Assembly: GCF_003351225.1 (NCBI RefSeq)
Contig: NZ_QQSY01000001.1
Span: forward strand, 434,001-498,000
Reading direction: 5' to 3'
Length of the DNA: 64,000 nt
Origin: Dyella solisilvae
Lineage (GTDB): Bacteria; Pseudomonadota; Gammaproteobacteria; Xanthomonadales; Rhodanobacteraceae
Under the pieces are notes generated by a model. The model searched no databases. It had not been told where the DNA came from and was given only the letters and a program-made list of their open reading frames with translations. Made by a program: the position numbers and the translations under genes. Position 1 is the stretch's first letter; each line of letters opens with the position of its first letter. Positions 27,704-36,774 of the stretch are shown here, piece after piece.

Positions 27704-30001
27704 TCATTCGCGCCAGTAGCGAGACTGGCGCTGGCGCCACCGCGCCGCCACGTAGGGCGGCCGGTCCGGTGGAAAATCCACCTGGATGGCGCCGGTGGTG
27801 GCAGTATTCAGCCAGGGCACGCCCTCCTGCTCGTAGCGTTCGATCACCCGGGGATGAGGGTGACCGAAGCGGTTGCGCCAACCGGCTGAAACCAGGGCCA
27901 GCGTCGGCTCAGTGGCCCGGATGAAGGCGACGCTGGACGAGGTGCGGCTGCCGTGGTGCGGCGCCGTCAGCACCAGCGGCGGCCCCGGCGGCAGGCTGGC
28001 GGCCACGGCGGGCTCAACCCGTCTGGTCATGTCGCCTGTCAGCAGAATCCGCCCACCCCGCCCCGCCACCAGCAAGACGCAGGAGCGGTCGTTGCCAGGC
28101 CCGCCGGGTGATCCGGCGGACAGAACCCGCAGACTGACGCCATCCCAGGACCAGGATTTGCCGACATCGCAGGGATCCATCGGAATGGACTGGCGTTCGG
28201 ATTCGCCAGCGACGCGCTGCGCTTCGGGAAACGCTCCCGCCACGGCAGGCATGCCCCCTGCGTGGTCATTGTCGGCATGGCTGGCCATGAGAAGGTCGAG
28301 GCGGTCGATACCCAGCGCGCGTATGGATGGCAACACGGCGGCCTCGCCCAGGTCGAACTCCGATGGATAGCGCGCGCCCGCGTCATACAACAAGGCATGG
28401 TGGCGGGTGCGCACCAGCACCGACAGCCCCTGCCCCACGTCCAGCATCCATACCTGGAACCCACCGTGCTGCGGCAACGCGCGCGGTGGCAACAGCAATG
28501 GCAGGAACAGCAGACCGCCCAGCCAACGCATCGGCGCCCCTCGTGGCGTCCACAGCCACAGCGCCCCCAGCACGGCCAACAACAGCGCCCACAACCGCAC
28601 CTCGGGCAGGTACCAGTGCGCACCCGGCCAGCCGGCCATTTGCTCCAGCAACCACCATTGCGCGTGCGCCATCCGACCAGCCAGCGTGAAGCACGGCCCA
28701 GCCAGCGGCGGACACACACCCAGAAGCAGCATGCCCGTCAGCGTGCACGGCACGATCAGCAGACTGACCAAAGGCACCGCGACGAGGTTGGACGCGGCGC
28801 CCACCAGGGACGCCTGCCCGAAGAACCACATCGTCAGCGGCAGCATCGACACGGTCATGGCGAGCTGCGCCGCCGTCAGCTCGTGCACGAAACCGCGCAA
28901 GCCACGGCCACGCACGGTCAGGCAGATCATCAGGAATCCGACCGCGTAGAAGGACAGCCAGAATCCCGCCGACAGCACGCTCAAAGGATCAAACAACAGC
29001 ACCACCACCAGCGCCAAGGCCAGCGATGAAACGCCCTCTGTTCGACGGCGCAGGCAATGCGCCAGCGTCACGGTGGCGATCATCAGCAACGTGCGCACTG
29101 TGGGCAGGCCGAATCCTGCCAGTGCGCTGTAGAACGTCGCCGCCAGCAGCGCCGTGGCCGCCTGCGCATGCAACCGTGGCACGCGCAAGCCCAGGGCCGG
29201 CCAACCCCAGTAGCACAAGCGCGCCAGCCACGCGCCAAGCGCGGCGGCGACGCCCACATGGAAGCCGGAGATGGCCAGCAGGTGCGAAATGCCGTTCGCT
29301 CGCGCCACGTCCCAATCCCGCGAGGTCAGGCCGCGCGTATCGCCGACGGCCAGCGCCTGCAGCAGCGCGGCGTCACGCGGATCGGCAATCCGCGCAGCGA
29401 TCTCGTGGCTTACGGCTTCCCTGACGCGACCTATGCAGAGGCGCGCAGCCCCCTGCTGCTGGTTCCCGGGGCCGTCGCGGACATACCCGGTCGCCACGAT
29501 ACCGCGCTCCAGCGCACTGCGCTCGCCGTCACCGCCACCGGGATTGACCAGGCCGCGCGGCCGTTTGACCCGCAGGGTGAGCTGCCAACGACTGCATGGC
29601 GCCAGTGTCGGTGCTCCCCGGTACCAGTTGACGCGCACGCGACCGCGGAGGTCCAGCGGCGCGCCGTTCCAGCTCGTGTGATCGATCTGAAGGACGAAGG
29701 CAGTGGCATCGGCGGTCACCACGGGCAGGCCCGAGACCACGCCGGACACTTGCAGGTCCTGCCCTTCCAGCTCTCTCGGCAAGCGTGCGTCCATCGCCAT
29801 GCTGCCGCGCAAACATGCCCACGCGATGCCCAACAGGCACCAGGCCGGAGCCCGCCAACCACCGCCACGCCAAAGTCCTGCCACGGCGATGAAAGCCATC
29901 ACCAGGCAAGCCCAAAGCGGTGGCAGCGTGGTCATGCGCTGAACGACGGCGACGCCGCCAAGCAGCAGCGCGCCGGGCCAAACGGCGCCATCCCTGTGCA
30001 T
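27704..30001 (-). CDS. comEC: DNA internalization competence protein ComEC/Rec2
   Basis: Inner-membrane channel that passes single-stranded DNA into the cytoplasm during transformation. It has 765 residues in three regions: an N-terminal DUF4131-type membrane part, the central Competence domain (ANGISHLLAISGFHVGVAAA followed by about seven helices) and a C-terminal metallo-beta-lactamase-like domain with ASHADNDHAGGMP and GDMTRRVEP, whose metal ligands look intact. The length matches the family. Intact size and motifs suggest a functional gene, so the strain may be transformable. Confidence 0.95.
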   Translation of the reverse strand: MHRDGAVWPGALLLGGVAVVQRMTTLPPLWACLVMAFIAVAGLWRGGGWRAPAWCLLGIAWACLRGSMAMDARLPRELEGQDLQVSGVVSGLPVVTADATAFVLQIDHTSWNGAPLDLRGRVRVNWYRGAPTLAPCSRWQLTLRVKRPRGLVNPGGGDGERSALERGIVATGYVRDGPGNQQQGAARLCIGRVREAVSHEIAARIADPRDAALLQALAVGDTRGLTSRDWDVARANGISHLLAISGFHVGVAAALGAWLARLCYWGWPALGLRVPRLHAQAATALLAATFYSALAGFGLPTVRTLLMIATVTLAHCLRRRTEGVSSLALALVVVLLFDPLSVLSAGFWLSFYAVGFLMICLTVRGRGLRGFVHELTAAQLAMTVSMLPLTMWFFGQASLVGAASNLVAVPLVSLLIVPCTLTGMLLLGVCPPLAGPCFTLAGRMAHAQWWLLEQMAGWPGAHWYLPEVRLWALLLAVLGALWLWTPRGAPMRWLGGLLFLPLLLPPRALPQHGGFQVWMLDVGQGLSVLVRTRHHALLYDAGARYPSEFDLGEAAVLPSIRALGIDRLDLLMASHADNDHAGGMPAVAGAFPEAQRVAGESERQSIPMDPCDVGKSWSWDGVSLRVLSAGSPGGPGNDRSCVLLVAGRGGRILLTGDMTRRVEPAVAASLPPGPPLVLTAPHHGSRTSSSVAFIRATEPTLALVSAGWRNRFGHPHPRVIERYEQEGVPWLNTATTGAIQVDFPPDRPPYVAARWRQRQSRYWRE

Positions 30002-30110
30002 GTCCGCCCCTCCATGGGAAAGGACACAGCCTAGGGCGCCGCATCTCGGCGACGCGGCCGAAAATCATGTAGGCAACGGATCACCGCGCAGTCGCACGGC
30101 GATCCAGAGA

Positions 30111-30821
30111 TCAGGCGTAGATCTTGTCCACCAACTGGCCGTTGTGCAGTTCCAGCGTGCGATCCATCCGCCCCGCCAGGCGGCTGTCGTGGGTGACCAG
30201 GATGAAGCTGGTGCCGATCTCGCGATTGAGCTCCAACATCAGGTCATAGACCTGGGCGGCATTGCCCTCATCGAGGTTGCCGGTGGGCTCGTCGCCCAGC
30301 ACCACCGCAGGGCGCGTCACCAGGGCGCGCGCCACGGCGCAACGCTGGCGCTCGCCGCCGGACAGCTCCGACGGCTTGTGGCCCAGTCGCTTTGCCAGGC
30401 CCACGCGGCCGAGCAGTGCGCTGGCCTGCCGTTCCGCCTCGCCGATCGCCACGCCGCGGATCAGCAGCGGCATGCACACGTTCTCCAACGCGGTGAACTC
30501 GGGCAGCAAGTGGTGAAACTGGTAGATGAAGCCCATCGAGCGATTGCGCACACGGCCGCGCTCGGCGTCGGACAAGCTGGACAGCATCCGCCCTTCCACC
30601 TCCACTTCGCCACGCGTCACCGTGTCCAGCCCGCCCAGGATATGCAGCAGGGTGCTCTTGCCCGAGCCGGAAGCGCCCACGATGGCCAGTGTCTCGGCGC
30701 GCTTCAGCGTGAAGCTCACGTCCGACAGCACATCGGTCTTCAGATCGCCTTCCTCGTAGATCTTGGCGATATGGCTGGCGCGCAGCACGACGTCGTTGTT
30801 GGTGCTCATCGGTTTATTCAT
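30111..30821 (-). CDS. lolD: Lipoprotein-releasing system ATPase
   Basis: ATPase of the LolCDE complex that extracts lipoproteins from the inner membrane for outer-membrane sorting. It has 236 residues. Walker A is GASGSGKSTLLHILGG, signature LSGGERQRCAVARAL and Walker B VVLGDEPTGNLDE, with the LolD-specific FIYQFHHLLPEFTALENV segment. ATG 30821 is taken as the start, overlapping the lolC stop by 8 bases; ATG 30809 is possible. It is coupled to lolC. Confidence 0.95.
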   Translation of the reverse strand: MNKPMSTNNDVVLRASHIAKIYEEGDLKTDVLSDVSFTLKRAETLAIVGASGSGKSTLLHILGGLDTVTRGEVEVEGRMLSSLSDAERGRVRNRSMGFIYQFHHLLPEFTALENVCMPLLIRGVAIGEAERQASALLGRVGLAKRLGHKPSELSGGERQRCAVARALVTRPAVVLGDEPTGNLDEGNAAQVYDLMLELNREIGTSFILVTHDSRLAGRMDRTLELHNGQLVDKIYA

Positions 30822-32061
30822 AGCGGAGCGCCTGCGCGGGCTGCGTGCGCGACGCACGCCACGCGGGATAGAGGGTGGCCAACAGCGAGAACAGGAAGGT
30901 GATCAACGCCACCCAGCTCACGTCACTGAGTTCCAGCTTGCTGGGCAGCTCGCTGATGTAATAGACGTCCGGCGACAGGAAAGTGACGCCGGTGACGTGC
31001 TCGATCCACTTGACGATGCCGGGCAACCGCCACGACAGCAGCGAGCCCAGGCCCACGCCGAAACCAATGCCGACGAAGCCCACCAGCACGCCCTGCACCA
31101 TGAACATGCCCATGATGCTGCGCGGCGTGGAACCCAGCGTGCGCAAGATGGCGATGTCGGCCTGCTTGTCGGTCACCAGCATCATCAGCATCGAGATGAG
31201 GTTGATCACCGCGACCAAAATGATCAGCGAGAGAATGATGAACATCACCTTCTTCTCCATCGAGATCGCGGAGAAGAAATTGGCGTGGCTGTCCATCCAG
31301 GTCTCCACGCGGTAGACCTGCCCCAACTGGTCGGCCAGTTCGTGGGCCACCTCGCGCGCGTTGAACATGTCGTCCAGGCGCAGGCGGATGCCGGTGGGAC
31401 CATCGAGCTGGTTGAGCCGTTGGGCATCGCTCATGTTGACCAGGGCCAGGCCCGAATCGAACTCCTGCATGCCCATCTCGAACACGCCGGACACACGGAA
31501 GCTGCGCAGGCTGGGCACGCTGCCGGTGATCGGCGAAGAATGGAACGACGGCACCGCTACGATCACCTTGTCGCCCACCGAAACGCCCAGCGACAACGCC
31601 AACTCCCTGCCGAGCACGATGTTCCAGCTGCCCGGCGTCAAGTCGTCGAGCTTGCCCTCGACCATGTGCTGGCCGATGTCCGACACCCTGGGCTCTTGCG
31701 CGGGCTCAATGCCACGCAGCAGCCCGCCGGCGGATCGGCGCGCCTGGAAGAACGCTTCGGCCTCCACATAGGGGGCGGCGCCCTGCACGTGCTTGTTGGC
31801 CTCGGCGATCTTTACCGCGCGCGGCCACTCCTCCACGGCTTGTCCCGGCATACCGGAAACGGTGGCATGCGAAATGGCGCCGAGGATGCGCGAGCGCAGC
31901 TCGTCATCAAATCCGTTCATCACCGACATCACCGTGATCAGTGCAGTGACGCTGATCGCAATGCACACGATGGAGACGGTGGAGATGAAGGAGATGAACT
32001 GATTGCGACGCTTGGCGCGGGTGTAGCGCAGGCCGATGAATAACTCGAGCGGTCGGAACAT
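30814..32061 (-). CDS. lolC: LolC/LolE-family lipoprotein-releasing permease
   Basis: Membrane subunit of the lipoprotein-releasing ABC complex, 415 residues. It has one N-terminal helix (ISTVSIVCIAISVTALITVM), a large periplasmic domain (about residues 50-265) and three C-terminal helices including LIILVAVINLISMLMMLV. The opening LELFIGLRYTRAKRRNQFISF is the family hallmark. Only one permease gene accompanies lolD here, as in organisms with a single LolC/E hybrid (LolF type); whether a second permease exists elsewhere cannot be seen. Confidence 0.93.
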   Translation of the reverse strand: MFRPLELFIGLRYTRAKRRNQFISFISTVSIVCIAISVTALITVMSVMNGFDDELRSRILGAISHATVSGMPGQAVEEWPRAVKIAEANKHVQGAAPYVEAEAFFQARRSAGGLLRGIEPAQEPRVSDIGQHMVEGKLDDLTPGSWNIVLGRELALSLGVSVGDKVIVAVPSFHSSPITGSVPSLRSFRVSGVFEMGMQEFDSGLALVNMSDAQRLNQLDGPTGIRLRLDDMFNAREVAHELADQLGQVYRVETWMDSHANFFSAISMEKKVMFIILSLIILVAVINLISMLMMLVTDKQADIAILRTLGSTPRSIMGMFMVQGVLVGFVGIGFGVGLGSLLSWRLPGIVKWIEHVTGVTFLSPDVYYISELPSKLELSDVSWVALITFLFSLLATLYPAWRASRTQPAQALRYE

Positions 32062-32130
32062 TAGGACGGTCGCTTGTGGAGTTCTTGGGGGCTGGCCGCC
32101 CGGGTGGCGCGATTATCGCCTGAGACGCGG

Positions 32131-32595
32131 CTAAACCGTAGGACCGCGATCGACCGGAAGAGTGCCCAGGGCTTCCTGCGTGGGCGCCGCAGCAAGGCGC
32201 ATGCGCATGCGGCGCCGGATATCGGCGTCGCTGTTGTCCGGAGCCAGCAGCAGCGGGAGCTGCCCCAGGCCCGGCGCGCGCAGCAGCAGCCACAGGCCAC
32301 GGTCGGTCAGCACCCGGGCGCCCACGAGAGTGGCGGTTACGTCCTGGCCACCACGCGTGCGTAGCGTCCAACTGCCGTCCCGGGCCATGCCGGCCGCGGT
32401 CACCGGGGAGCCGGCGAAGCGGCTCAGGCTGTGCGCCGCCGCAATGATCACCCATGGCGCAAGGATGGCTTTGGCCACCCACGCCAAGCCGCTCAGCCAG
32501 ATCGCGGCCAACGACAGCACGATGACGGGCCACACGATCCGCGCCAGCCAGCGCGACGGGTGGTATTCAAAGCCGATGGCGGGCGCGGATGTCAT
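32131..32595 (-). CDS. ygfX: YgfX/CptA-like membrane protein
   Basis: Small protein of 154 residues with a short N-terminal segment (FEYHPSRWLARIVW) and two closely spaced membrane helices, then a soluble C-terminal half. This matches the YgfX (CptA) family, which is normally encoded next to SdhE (YgfY/CptB); E. coli YgfX was first described as a toxin and interacts with SdhE. The start ATG 32595 lies inside the 3' end of sdhE, a 29-base overlap, so the pair is translationally linked. Sequence similarity in this family is low and the call leans on context and topology. Confidence 0.78.
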   Translation of the reverse strand: MTSAPAIGFEYHPSRWLARIVWPVIVLSLAAIWLSGLAWVAKAILAPWVIIAAAHSLSRFAGSPVTAAGMARDGSWTLRTRGGQDVTATLVGARVLTDRGLWLLLRAPGLGQLPLLLAPDNSDADIRRRMRMRLAAAPTQEALGTLPVDRGPTV

Positions 32596-32815
32596 CGATG
32601 ATCGCCTGCCAGTCCGGCCGCGTGGCCTTGGCATGACCCATCACCCAGTCCCACAGGTCCGGGTCCTGCACGTCGAGCAGTTCATCGAAGGCCTGGCGCT
32701 GTGCTTCGTCCGCCGAGGCAAAACGCTCGTCTAGCCAGCCGCCGAACAGCGCGTCCAGTTCACGGGTGCCGCGGCGGGTGCGCCAGCGGAGGCGTTTGAT
32801 GCGGGCTTCGTCCAT
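32567..32815 (-). CDS. sdhE: Succinate dehydrogenase flavinylation factor SdhE
   Basis: Assists covalent FAD attachment to SdhA. It has 82 residues. The functional motif RGTRE (residues 15-19) is intact, followed by DALFGGWLDERF and the later DPDLWDWVMGHA, as in E. coli SdhE. It stands downstream of sdhB across a 177-base gap filled by an inverted-repeat element, and overlaps ygfX. Its position with the sdh genes supports the assignment. Confidence 0.93.
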   Translation of the reverse strand: MDEARIKRLRWRTRRGTRELDALFGGWLDERFASADEAQRQAFDELLDVQDPDLWDWVMGHAKATRPDWQAIIDDIRARHRL

Positions 32816-32844
32816 AAATAACGCGAAAAGCCTCCTACCGAATG

Positions 32845-32983
32845 CTTCCTCTCCCCGCCGGGGAGAGGATTGAGGTGAGGGGGCGGGTGCTTGCGATATC
32901 GAAGCTACAGAGCCGGCTCCACATTAGCTTTCTCGCAAGATTGTCCCCTCACCCTACCCTCTCCCCAGAGGGGAGAGGGAAAG
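32845..32983. repeat. MITE-like inverted repeat element between sdhB and sdhE
   Basis: The outer arms are inverted copies: CTTCCTCTCCCCGCCGGGGA at the left and, read in reverse, CTTTCCCTCTCCCCTCTGGG at the right, each itself a small hairpin and each continuing into TGAGG(T/G)TGAGGGG-type sequence. Inner arms CTTGCGA...GAAGCTA and TAGCTTT...TCGCAAG are also complementary. The whole 139-base unit can fold as one long imperfect hairpin. It carries no open frame and probably reshapes the sdh transcript end. Confidence 0.75.
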
Positions 32984-32992
32984 AGCCACTGC

Positions 32993-33775
32993 TTACGCCC
33001 GACGCTCGACGATCAGCTTCTTGATCTCCGCGATCGCCTTGGCCGGGTTCAGGCCCTTCGGACAGGTGCGCGCGCAGTTCATGATGGTGTGGCAGCGGTA
33101 CAGCTTGAAAGGATCTTCCAGGTCGTCCAGGCGGGCGCCGGTGTCCTCGTCGCGGCTGTCCACGATCCAGCGGTAGGCCTGCAGCAGGATGGCCGGGCCG
33201 AGGTAGCGGTCGCCGTTCCACCAGTAGCTCGGGCAGCTGGTCGAGCAGCAGGCGCACAGGATGCACTCGTACAGGCCGTCGAGCTTCTTGCGGTCTTCCG
33301 GCGACTGCAGGCGCTCCTTGTCGGCCGGGGCCGGGCTCTGCGTACGCAGCCAAGGCTTGATCGAGGCGAACTGCGCGTAGAAGTGCGTCAGGTCCGGCAC
33401 CAGGTCCTTCACCACCGGCATGTGCGGCAGCGGGTAGATCTTCACGTCGCCGGAGGCGCAATCCTCGATGGCCTTGGTGCAGGCCAGCGTGTTGGTGCCG
33501 TCGATGTTCATCGCGCACGAGCCGCAGATGCCTTCGCGGCACGAACGGCGCAGCGTCAGCGTCGAGTCGATTTCGTTCTTGATCTTCAGCAGCGCGTCCA
33601 GAACCATCGGGCCGCACGAAGCCATGTCGACTTCATAGGTGTCGATGCGCGGGTTCTGGCCGTCGTCCGGGCTCCAGCGATAGATGCGGAACGTGCGCGG
33701 CTTCTTGGCGTCCTTCGCGGGAAAGTGCTTGCCCGGCTGGACCTTGGAATTCTTGGGTAGCGAAAACTCTGCCAC
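32993..33775 (-). CDS. sdhB: Succinate dehydrogenase iron-sulfur subunit
   Basis: Electron-transfer subunit of respiratory complex II, 260 residues. Cluster ligands are visible: [2Fe-2S] Cys79, Cys84, Cys87 and Cys99; then [12 protein letters not shown] (Cys171, 174, 177, 181) and [14 protein letters not shown] (Cys228, 234, 238) for the 4Fe-4S and 3Fe-4S clusters. The start [13 protein letters not shown] is slightly longer than E. coli SdhB. It lies 21 bases behind sdhA. Confidence 0.97.
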   Translation of the reverse strand: MAEFSLPKNSKVQPGKHFPAKDAKKPRTFRIYRWSPDDGQNPRIDTYEVDMASCGPMVLDALLKIKNEIDSTLTLRRSCREGICGSCAMNIDGTNTLACTKAIEDCASGDVKIYPLPHMPVVKDLVPDLTHFYAQFASIKPWLRTQSPAPADKERLQSPEDRKKLDGLYECILCACCSTSCPSYWWNGDRYLGPAILLQAYRWIVDSRDEDTGARLDDLEDPFKLYRCHTIMNCARTCPKGLNPAKAIAEIKKLIVERRA

Positions 33776-33796
33776 AGTGGCTCTCCAGTCCGGGTA

Positions 33797-35584
33797 TCAG
33801 TAAGTGCGCTTCTTCGGCGGGACGACTTCGACGTCGCTCGTCATGGTGTACATGTGCACCGGACGGAAGTCGAAGCTGGCTTTGCCGGCCTCGTCGACGG
33901 AGACCATCGTGTGCTTCTGCCAGGTGGCGTCGTCGCGATCAGGGAAGTCCTCGCGAGCATGGGCGCCGCGACTCTCGTGACGCTGTGCTGCCGAGTACAT
34001 GGTCGCCACCGCCTGATCCAGCAGGTTGGCCAGCTCCAGCGTCTCGATCAGATCGGAGTTCCACACCAGCGAGCGATCGCTCACGCCAACGTCCTTGAAC
34101 GACTCATGGACCTTGGAGATTTTCTCGCAGCCTTCCTGCAGCGACTCGCCGGTGCGGAACACCGCGGCGTCGGACTGCATGGTGCGCTGCATTTCCGCGC
34201 GGATCTTCGCGGTCGGCAGGCTGCCCTTGGCATTGCGCAGGCCGTCGAAACGGGCCAGCGCCTTGTCCAGCACGCTGGCCGGCAGGTCCTTGTGCGGGGT
34301 TTCCGGCTTGATGATCTCGGCGCAACGATGCGACACCGAGCGACCGAACACCACCAGGTCAAGCAGCGAGTTGGAACCCAGGCGGTTGGCGCCGTGCACC
34401 GACACGCAGGCCGCTTCGCCGATGGCGAACAGGCCCGGGACGACGGCGTCGACGTCGTCACCCTTCTTCTGCACCACTTCGCCGTGGTAGTTGGTCGGGA
34501 TGCCGCCCATGTTGTAGTGGACGGTCGGGATCACCGGGATCGGCTCCTTCGTCACGTCCACGCCGGCGAAGATGCGCGCCGACTCGGCGATGCCCGGCAG
34601 GCGCTCGTGGATCACTTCCGCGCCCAGGTGCATCAGGTTGATGTGGATGTGGTCCTTGTGCTCGCCCACGCCACGGCCTTCGCGGATCTCCATCGTCATG
34701 GCGCGGCTGACCACGTCACGCGAAGCGAGATCCTTGGCGTTCGGCGCATAGCGCTCCATGAAGCGCTCGCCGTTGGAGTTGGTGAGGTAACCACCTTCGC
34801 CGCGCACGCCTTCGGTGATCAGGCAGCCCGAACCGTAGATGCCGGTCGGATGGAACTGCACGAACTCCATGTCCTGCAGCGCGAGGCCCGCGCGCAGCAC
34901 CATGCCGCCACCGTCGCCGGTGCAGGTATGCGCCGAGGTGGCGCTGAAGTAGGCGCGGCCGTAGCCGCCGGTCGCCAGCACCACCGCGTGGCCGCGGAAA
35001 AAGTGCAGCGTGCCCTCGTTCATGTCCAGCGCCAGCACGCCGCGGCACACGCCCTCTTCGTCGAAGATGAGGTCGATGGCGAAGTACTCGATGAAGAACG
35101 TGGCGTCATGCGCCAGCGCCTGCTGGTACAGCGTGTGCAGGATGGCGTGGCCGGTACGGTCGGCCGCGGCGCAGGTGCGCTGCGCGGTGCCCTTGCCGTA
35201 ATGGGTGGTCATGCCGCCGAACGGACGCTGGTAGATCTTGCCTTCCTCGGTGCGCGAGAACGGCACGCCGTAGTGTTCCAGCTCGATGATCGCCGGAATC
35301 GCCTCGCGGCACATGTACTCGATCGCATCCTGGTCGCCGAGCCAGTCGGAACCCTTGATGGTGTCGTAGAAGTGGAAGCGCCAGTCGTCCTCGCCCATGT
35401 TGCCGAGCGCGGCCGAGATGCCGCCCTGCGCCGCCACGGTGTGCGAGCGGGTCGGGAACACCTTGGTGATGCACGCGGCCTTGAGGCCCTTCTCGGCCAG
35501 GCCGAAGGTGGCGCGCAGGCCCGCGCCGCCGGCGCCGACCACGATCACGTCATACTTATGCTGTTGGATCTTGTAGCTTTCCAT
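33797..35584 (-). CDS. sdhA: Succinate dehydrogenase flavoprotein subunit
   Basis: Catalytic subunit that oxidises succinate to fumarate, 595 residues. The dinucleotide motif [14 protein letters not shown] is at 14-27. The FAD-linking histidine is His48 in [15 protein letters not shown], and active-site regions include [20 protein letters not shown] and [17 protein letters not shown]. Its stop is followed by sdhB and its start is 4 bases behind sdhD, in the order sdhC-D-A-B. Confidence 0.98.
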   Translation of the reverse strand: MESYKIQQHKYDVIVVGAGGAGLRATFGLAEKGLKAACITKVFPTRSHTVAAQGGISAALGNMGEDDWRFHFYDTIKGSDWLGDQDAIEYMCREAIPAIIELEHYGVPFSRTEEGKIYQRPFGGMTTHYGKGTAQRTCAAADRTGHAILHTLYQQALAHDATFFIEYFAIDLIFDEEGVCRGVLALDMNEGTLHFFRGHAVVLATGGYGRAYFSATSAHTCTGDGGGMVLRAGLALQDMEFVQFHPTGIYGSGCLITEGVRGEGGYLTNSNGERFMERYAPNAKDLASRDVVSRAMTMEIREGRGVGEHKDHIHINLMHLGAEVIHERLPGIAESARIFAGVDVTKEPIPVIPTVHYNMGGIPTNYHGEVVQKKGDDVDAVVPGLFAIGEAACVSVHGANRLGSNSLLDLVVFGRSVSHRCAEIIKPETPHKDLPASVLDKALARFDGLRNAKGSLPTAKIRAEMQRTMQSDAAVFRTGESLQEGCEKISKVHESFKDVGVSDRSLVWNSDLIETLELANLLDQAVATMYSAAQRHESRGAHAREDFPDRDDATWQKHTMVSVDEAGKASFDFRPVHMYTMTSDVEVVPPKKRTY

Positions 35585-35588
35585 CGAC

Positions 35589-36002
35589 TCAGGCTCCCAG
35601 CGCCACGCGCAGCACGGCCATCAGCGTGGCCAAGGTGCCGAGCACCGCAAAGAATTTAACCAGCACCAGGAGGGCAACCTCCTTCCAGCGGGTGTGCACG
35701 TAGTCCTCGATCACGATCTGCAGACCGAGCACCGCGTGCCAGCAAACGGTGAGCACGAAGGCCACCAGCAGCACCGCGTTCCACGGCTTGGCCACGATGC
35801 TCCGCGCCGTGGCGTAATCCGCGTGCAGTGCGCCCAGCACCGTCACCACGAACCACAGGGCGAGGAACACCAGCGCCGCCGCGGTGACGCGCTGCGTCCA
35901 CCAGTGGGCGACGCCAGACTGCGCCGAGCCAAGGCCGCGGGCGCGCTTGAGGGGGTTGCGCAGTTCGCCGCGCACGTCATGTTGCTGCCCGTTCGTGCTC
36001 AT
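35589..36002 (-). CDS. sdhD: Succinate dehydrogenase membrane anchor subunit D
   Basis: Hydrophobic anchor of complex II, 137 residues and three membrane helices. An N-terminal soluble segment contains [20 protein letters not shown] (quinone-site side), and a candidate heme histidine occurs in [17 protein letters not shown]. The start is ATG 36002, overlapping the sdhC stop as ATGA; the frame is open to 36176 only within sdhC. Confidence 0.95.
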   Translation of the reverse strand: MSTNGQQHDVRGELRNPLKRARGLGSAQSGVAHWWTQRVTAAALVFLALWFVVTVLGALHADYATARSIVAKPWNAVLLVAFVLTVCWHAVLGLQIVIEDYVHTRWKEVALLVLVKFFAVLGTLATLMAVLRVALGA

Positions 36003-36394
36003 GCTGCGCCTCCGGAGGTGAGCACGTACGCCCACACGATAACGGTCAACACGATGCTGCCGATGATGGACAACCAGCTGGAACGGACAAACTGGGGAAT
36101 GGCGTAGCCGATGCCGCCGTCCTGGATCAGGTGACGGACGCCGTTGCACAGGTGGTAGAACAGCGCCCAAGTCCAACCGAACATCAGGATCAGCCCAATC
36201 GGGCTGCCCATGCAGATCTTGAACTGGTTATAGGCTTCCTCTCCACTGGCCAGGGAGAACACCCCCCACAGCACCAGCAAGGTTCCTACGGCGAGGGCGA
36301 TGCCCGTGGCGCGATGCACGATGGAGGTCACCATCTGCACTTGCCACTTATATATGCCCATGTGGGGAGAGAGCGGTCGTTGCGTGTCTGCCAT
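35999..36394 (-). CDS. sdhC: Succinate dehydrogenase cytochrome b556 subunit
   Basis: Second anchor of complex II, 131 residues with three membrane helices. The family signature RPLSPHMGIYKWQVQMVTSI is at residues 6-25, SIVHRATG follows, and the heme ligand is expected in LFYHLCNGVRHLIQD. It is the first structural gene of the sdh operon; an SdhAF4-like gene precedes it by 85 bases on the same strand. Confidence 0.96.
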   Translation of the reverse strand: MADTQRPLSPHMGIYKWQVQMVTSIVHRATGIALAVGTLLVLWGVFSLASGEEAYNQFKICMGSPIGLILMFGWTWALFYHLCNGVRHLIQDGGIGYAIPQFVRSSWLSIIGSIVLTVIVWAYVLTSGGAA

Positions 36395-36479
36395 GGCGGC
36401 TATCCTGGGTGGAATCGCTGATGCCCTTTACCGCCCTTCCCTATCTCCGACGACGCCGGCGCGGAGCCGGCGCGGCGAA

Positions 36480-36647
36480 TCAGAAGTCGATACAGCGCCC
36501 GTTCTTTTCCCAATCGCCGTAGCGGGTGGGATCCGGGGCCGGCCGCTCAACCGGAGTCTTTTCCGTCGCCGGAACGGCAGGCACGGTCGCTTTCTCCGCA
36601 GGAGCGGAAGCCGGCGTGGACTTTGGTTGGGAGGACGTATCGGACAT
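36480..36647 (-). CDS. SdhAF4-type (DUF1674) succinate dehydrogenase assembly factor
   Basis: Tiny protein of 55 residues. The N-terminal 35 residues are low-complexity (Ser, Pro, Ala, Lys, Glu). The C-terminus DPTRYGDWEKNGRCIDF is the DUF1674 signature shared with eukaryotic SDHAF4, which binds flavinylated SdhA before it joins SdhB. The start is ATG 36647 (MSDTSSQPK); an in-frame ATG 90 bases upstream exists but lacks family support. It lies upstream of sdhC on the same strand and would be the first gene of the operon. Confidence 0.88.
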   Translation of the reverse strand: MSDTSSQPKSTPASAPAEKATVPAVPATEKTPVERPAPDPTRYGDWEKNGRCIDF

Positions 36648-36774
36648 GGTATGTGAAAGCCGTAAAAGCGTAATACTTGCGTAAATGCAGCACAACCTTG
36701 ACGGCAATGCGATCGTCTGACATGAGGCGCGCCACACTTGTGCGCCGGGTGCCCCGCCCCTACTTCGGCAAGCT

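Noticed and set aside
28262-29029. Plus-strand Gln/His/Arg-rich frame opposite comEC
   Set aside because: Composition is that of an antisense frame, and comEC on the other strand has all its domains.
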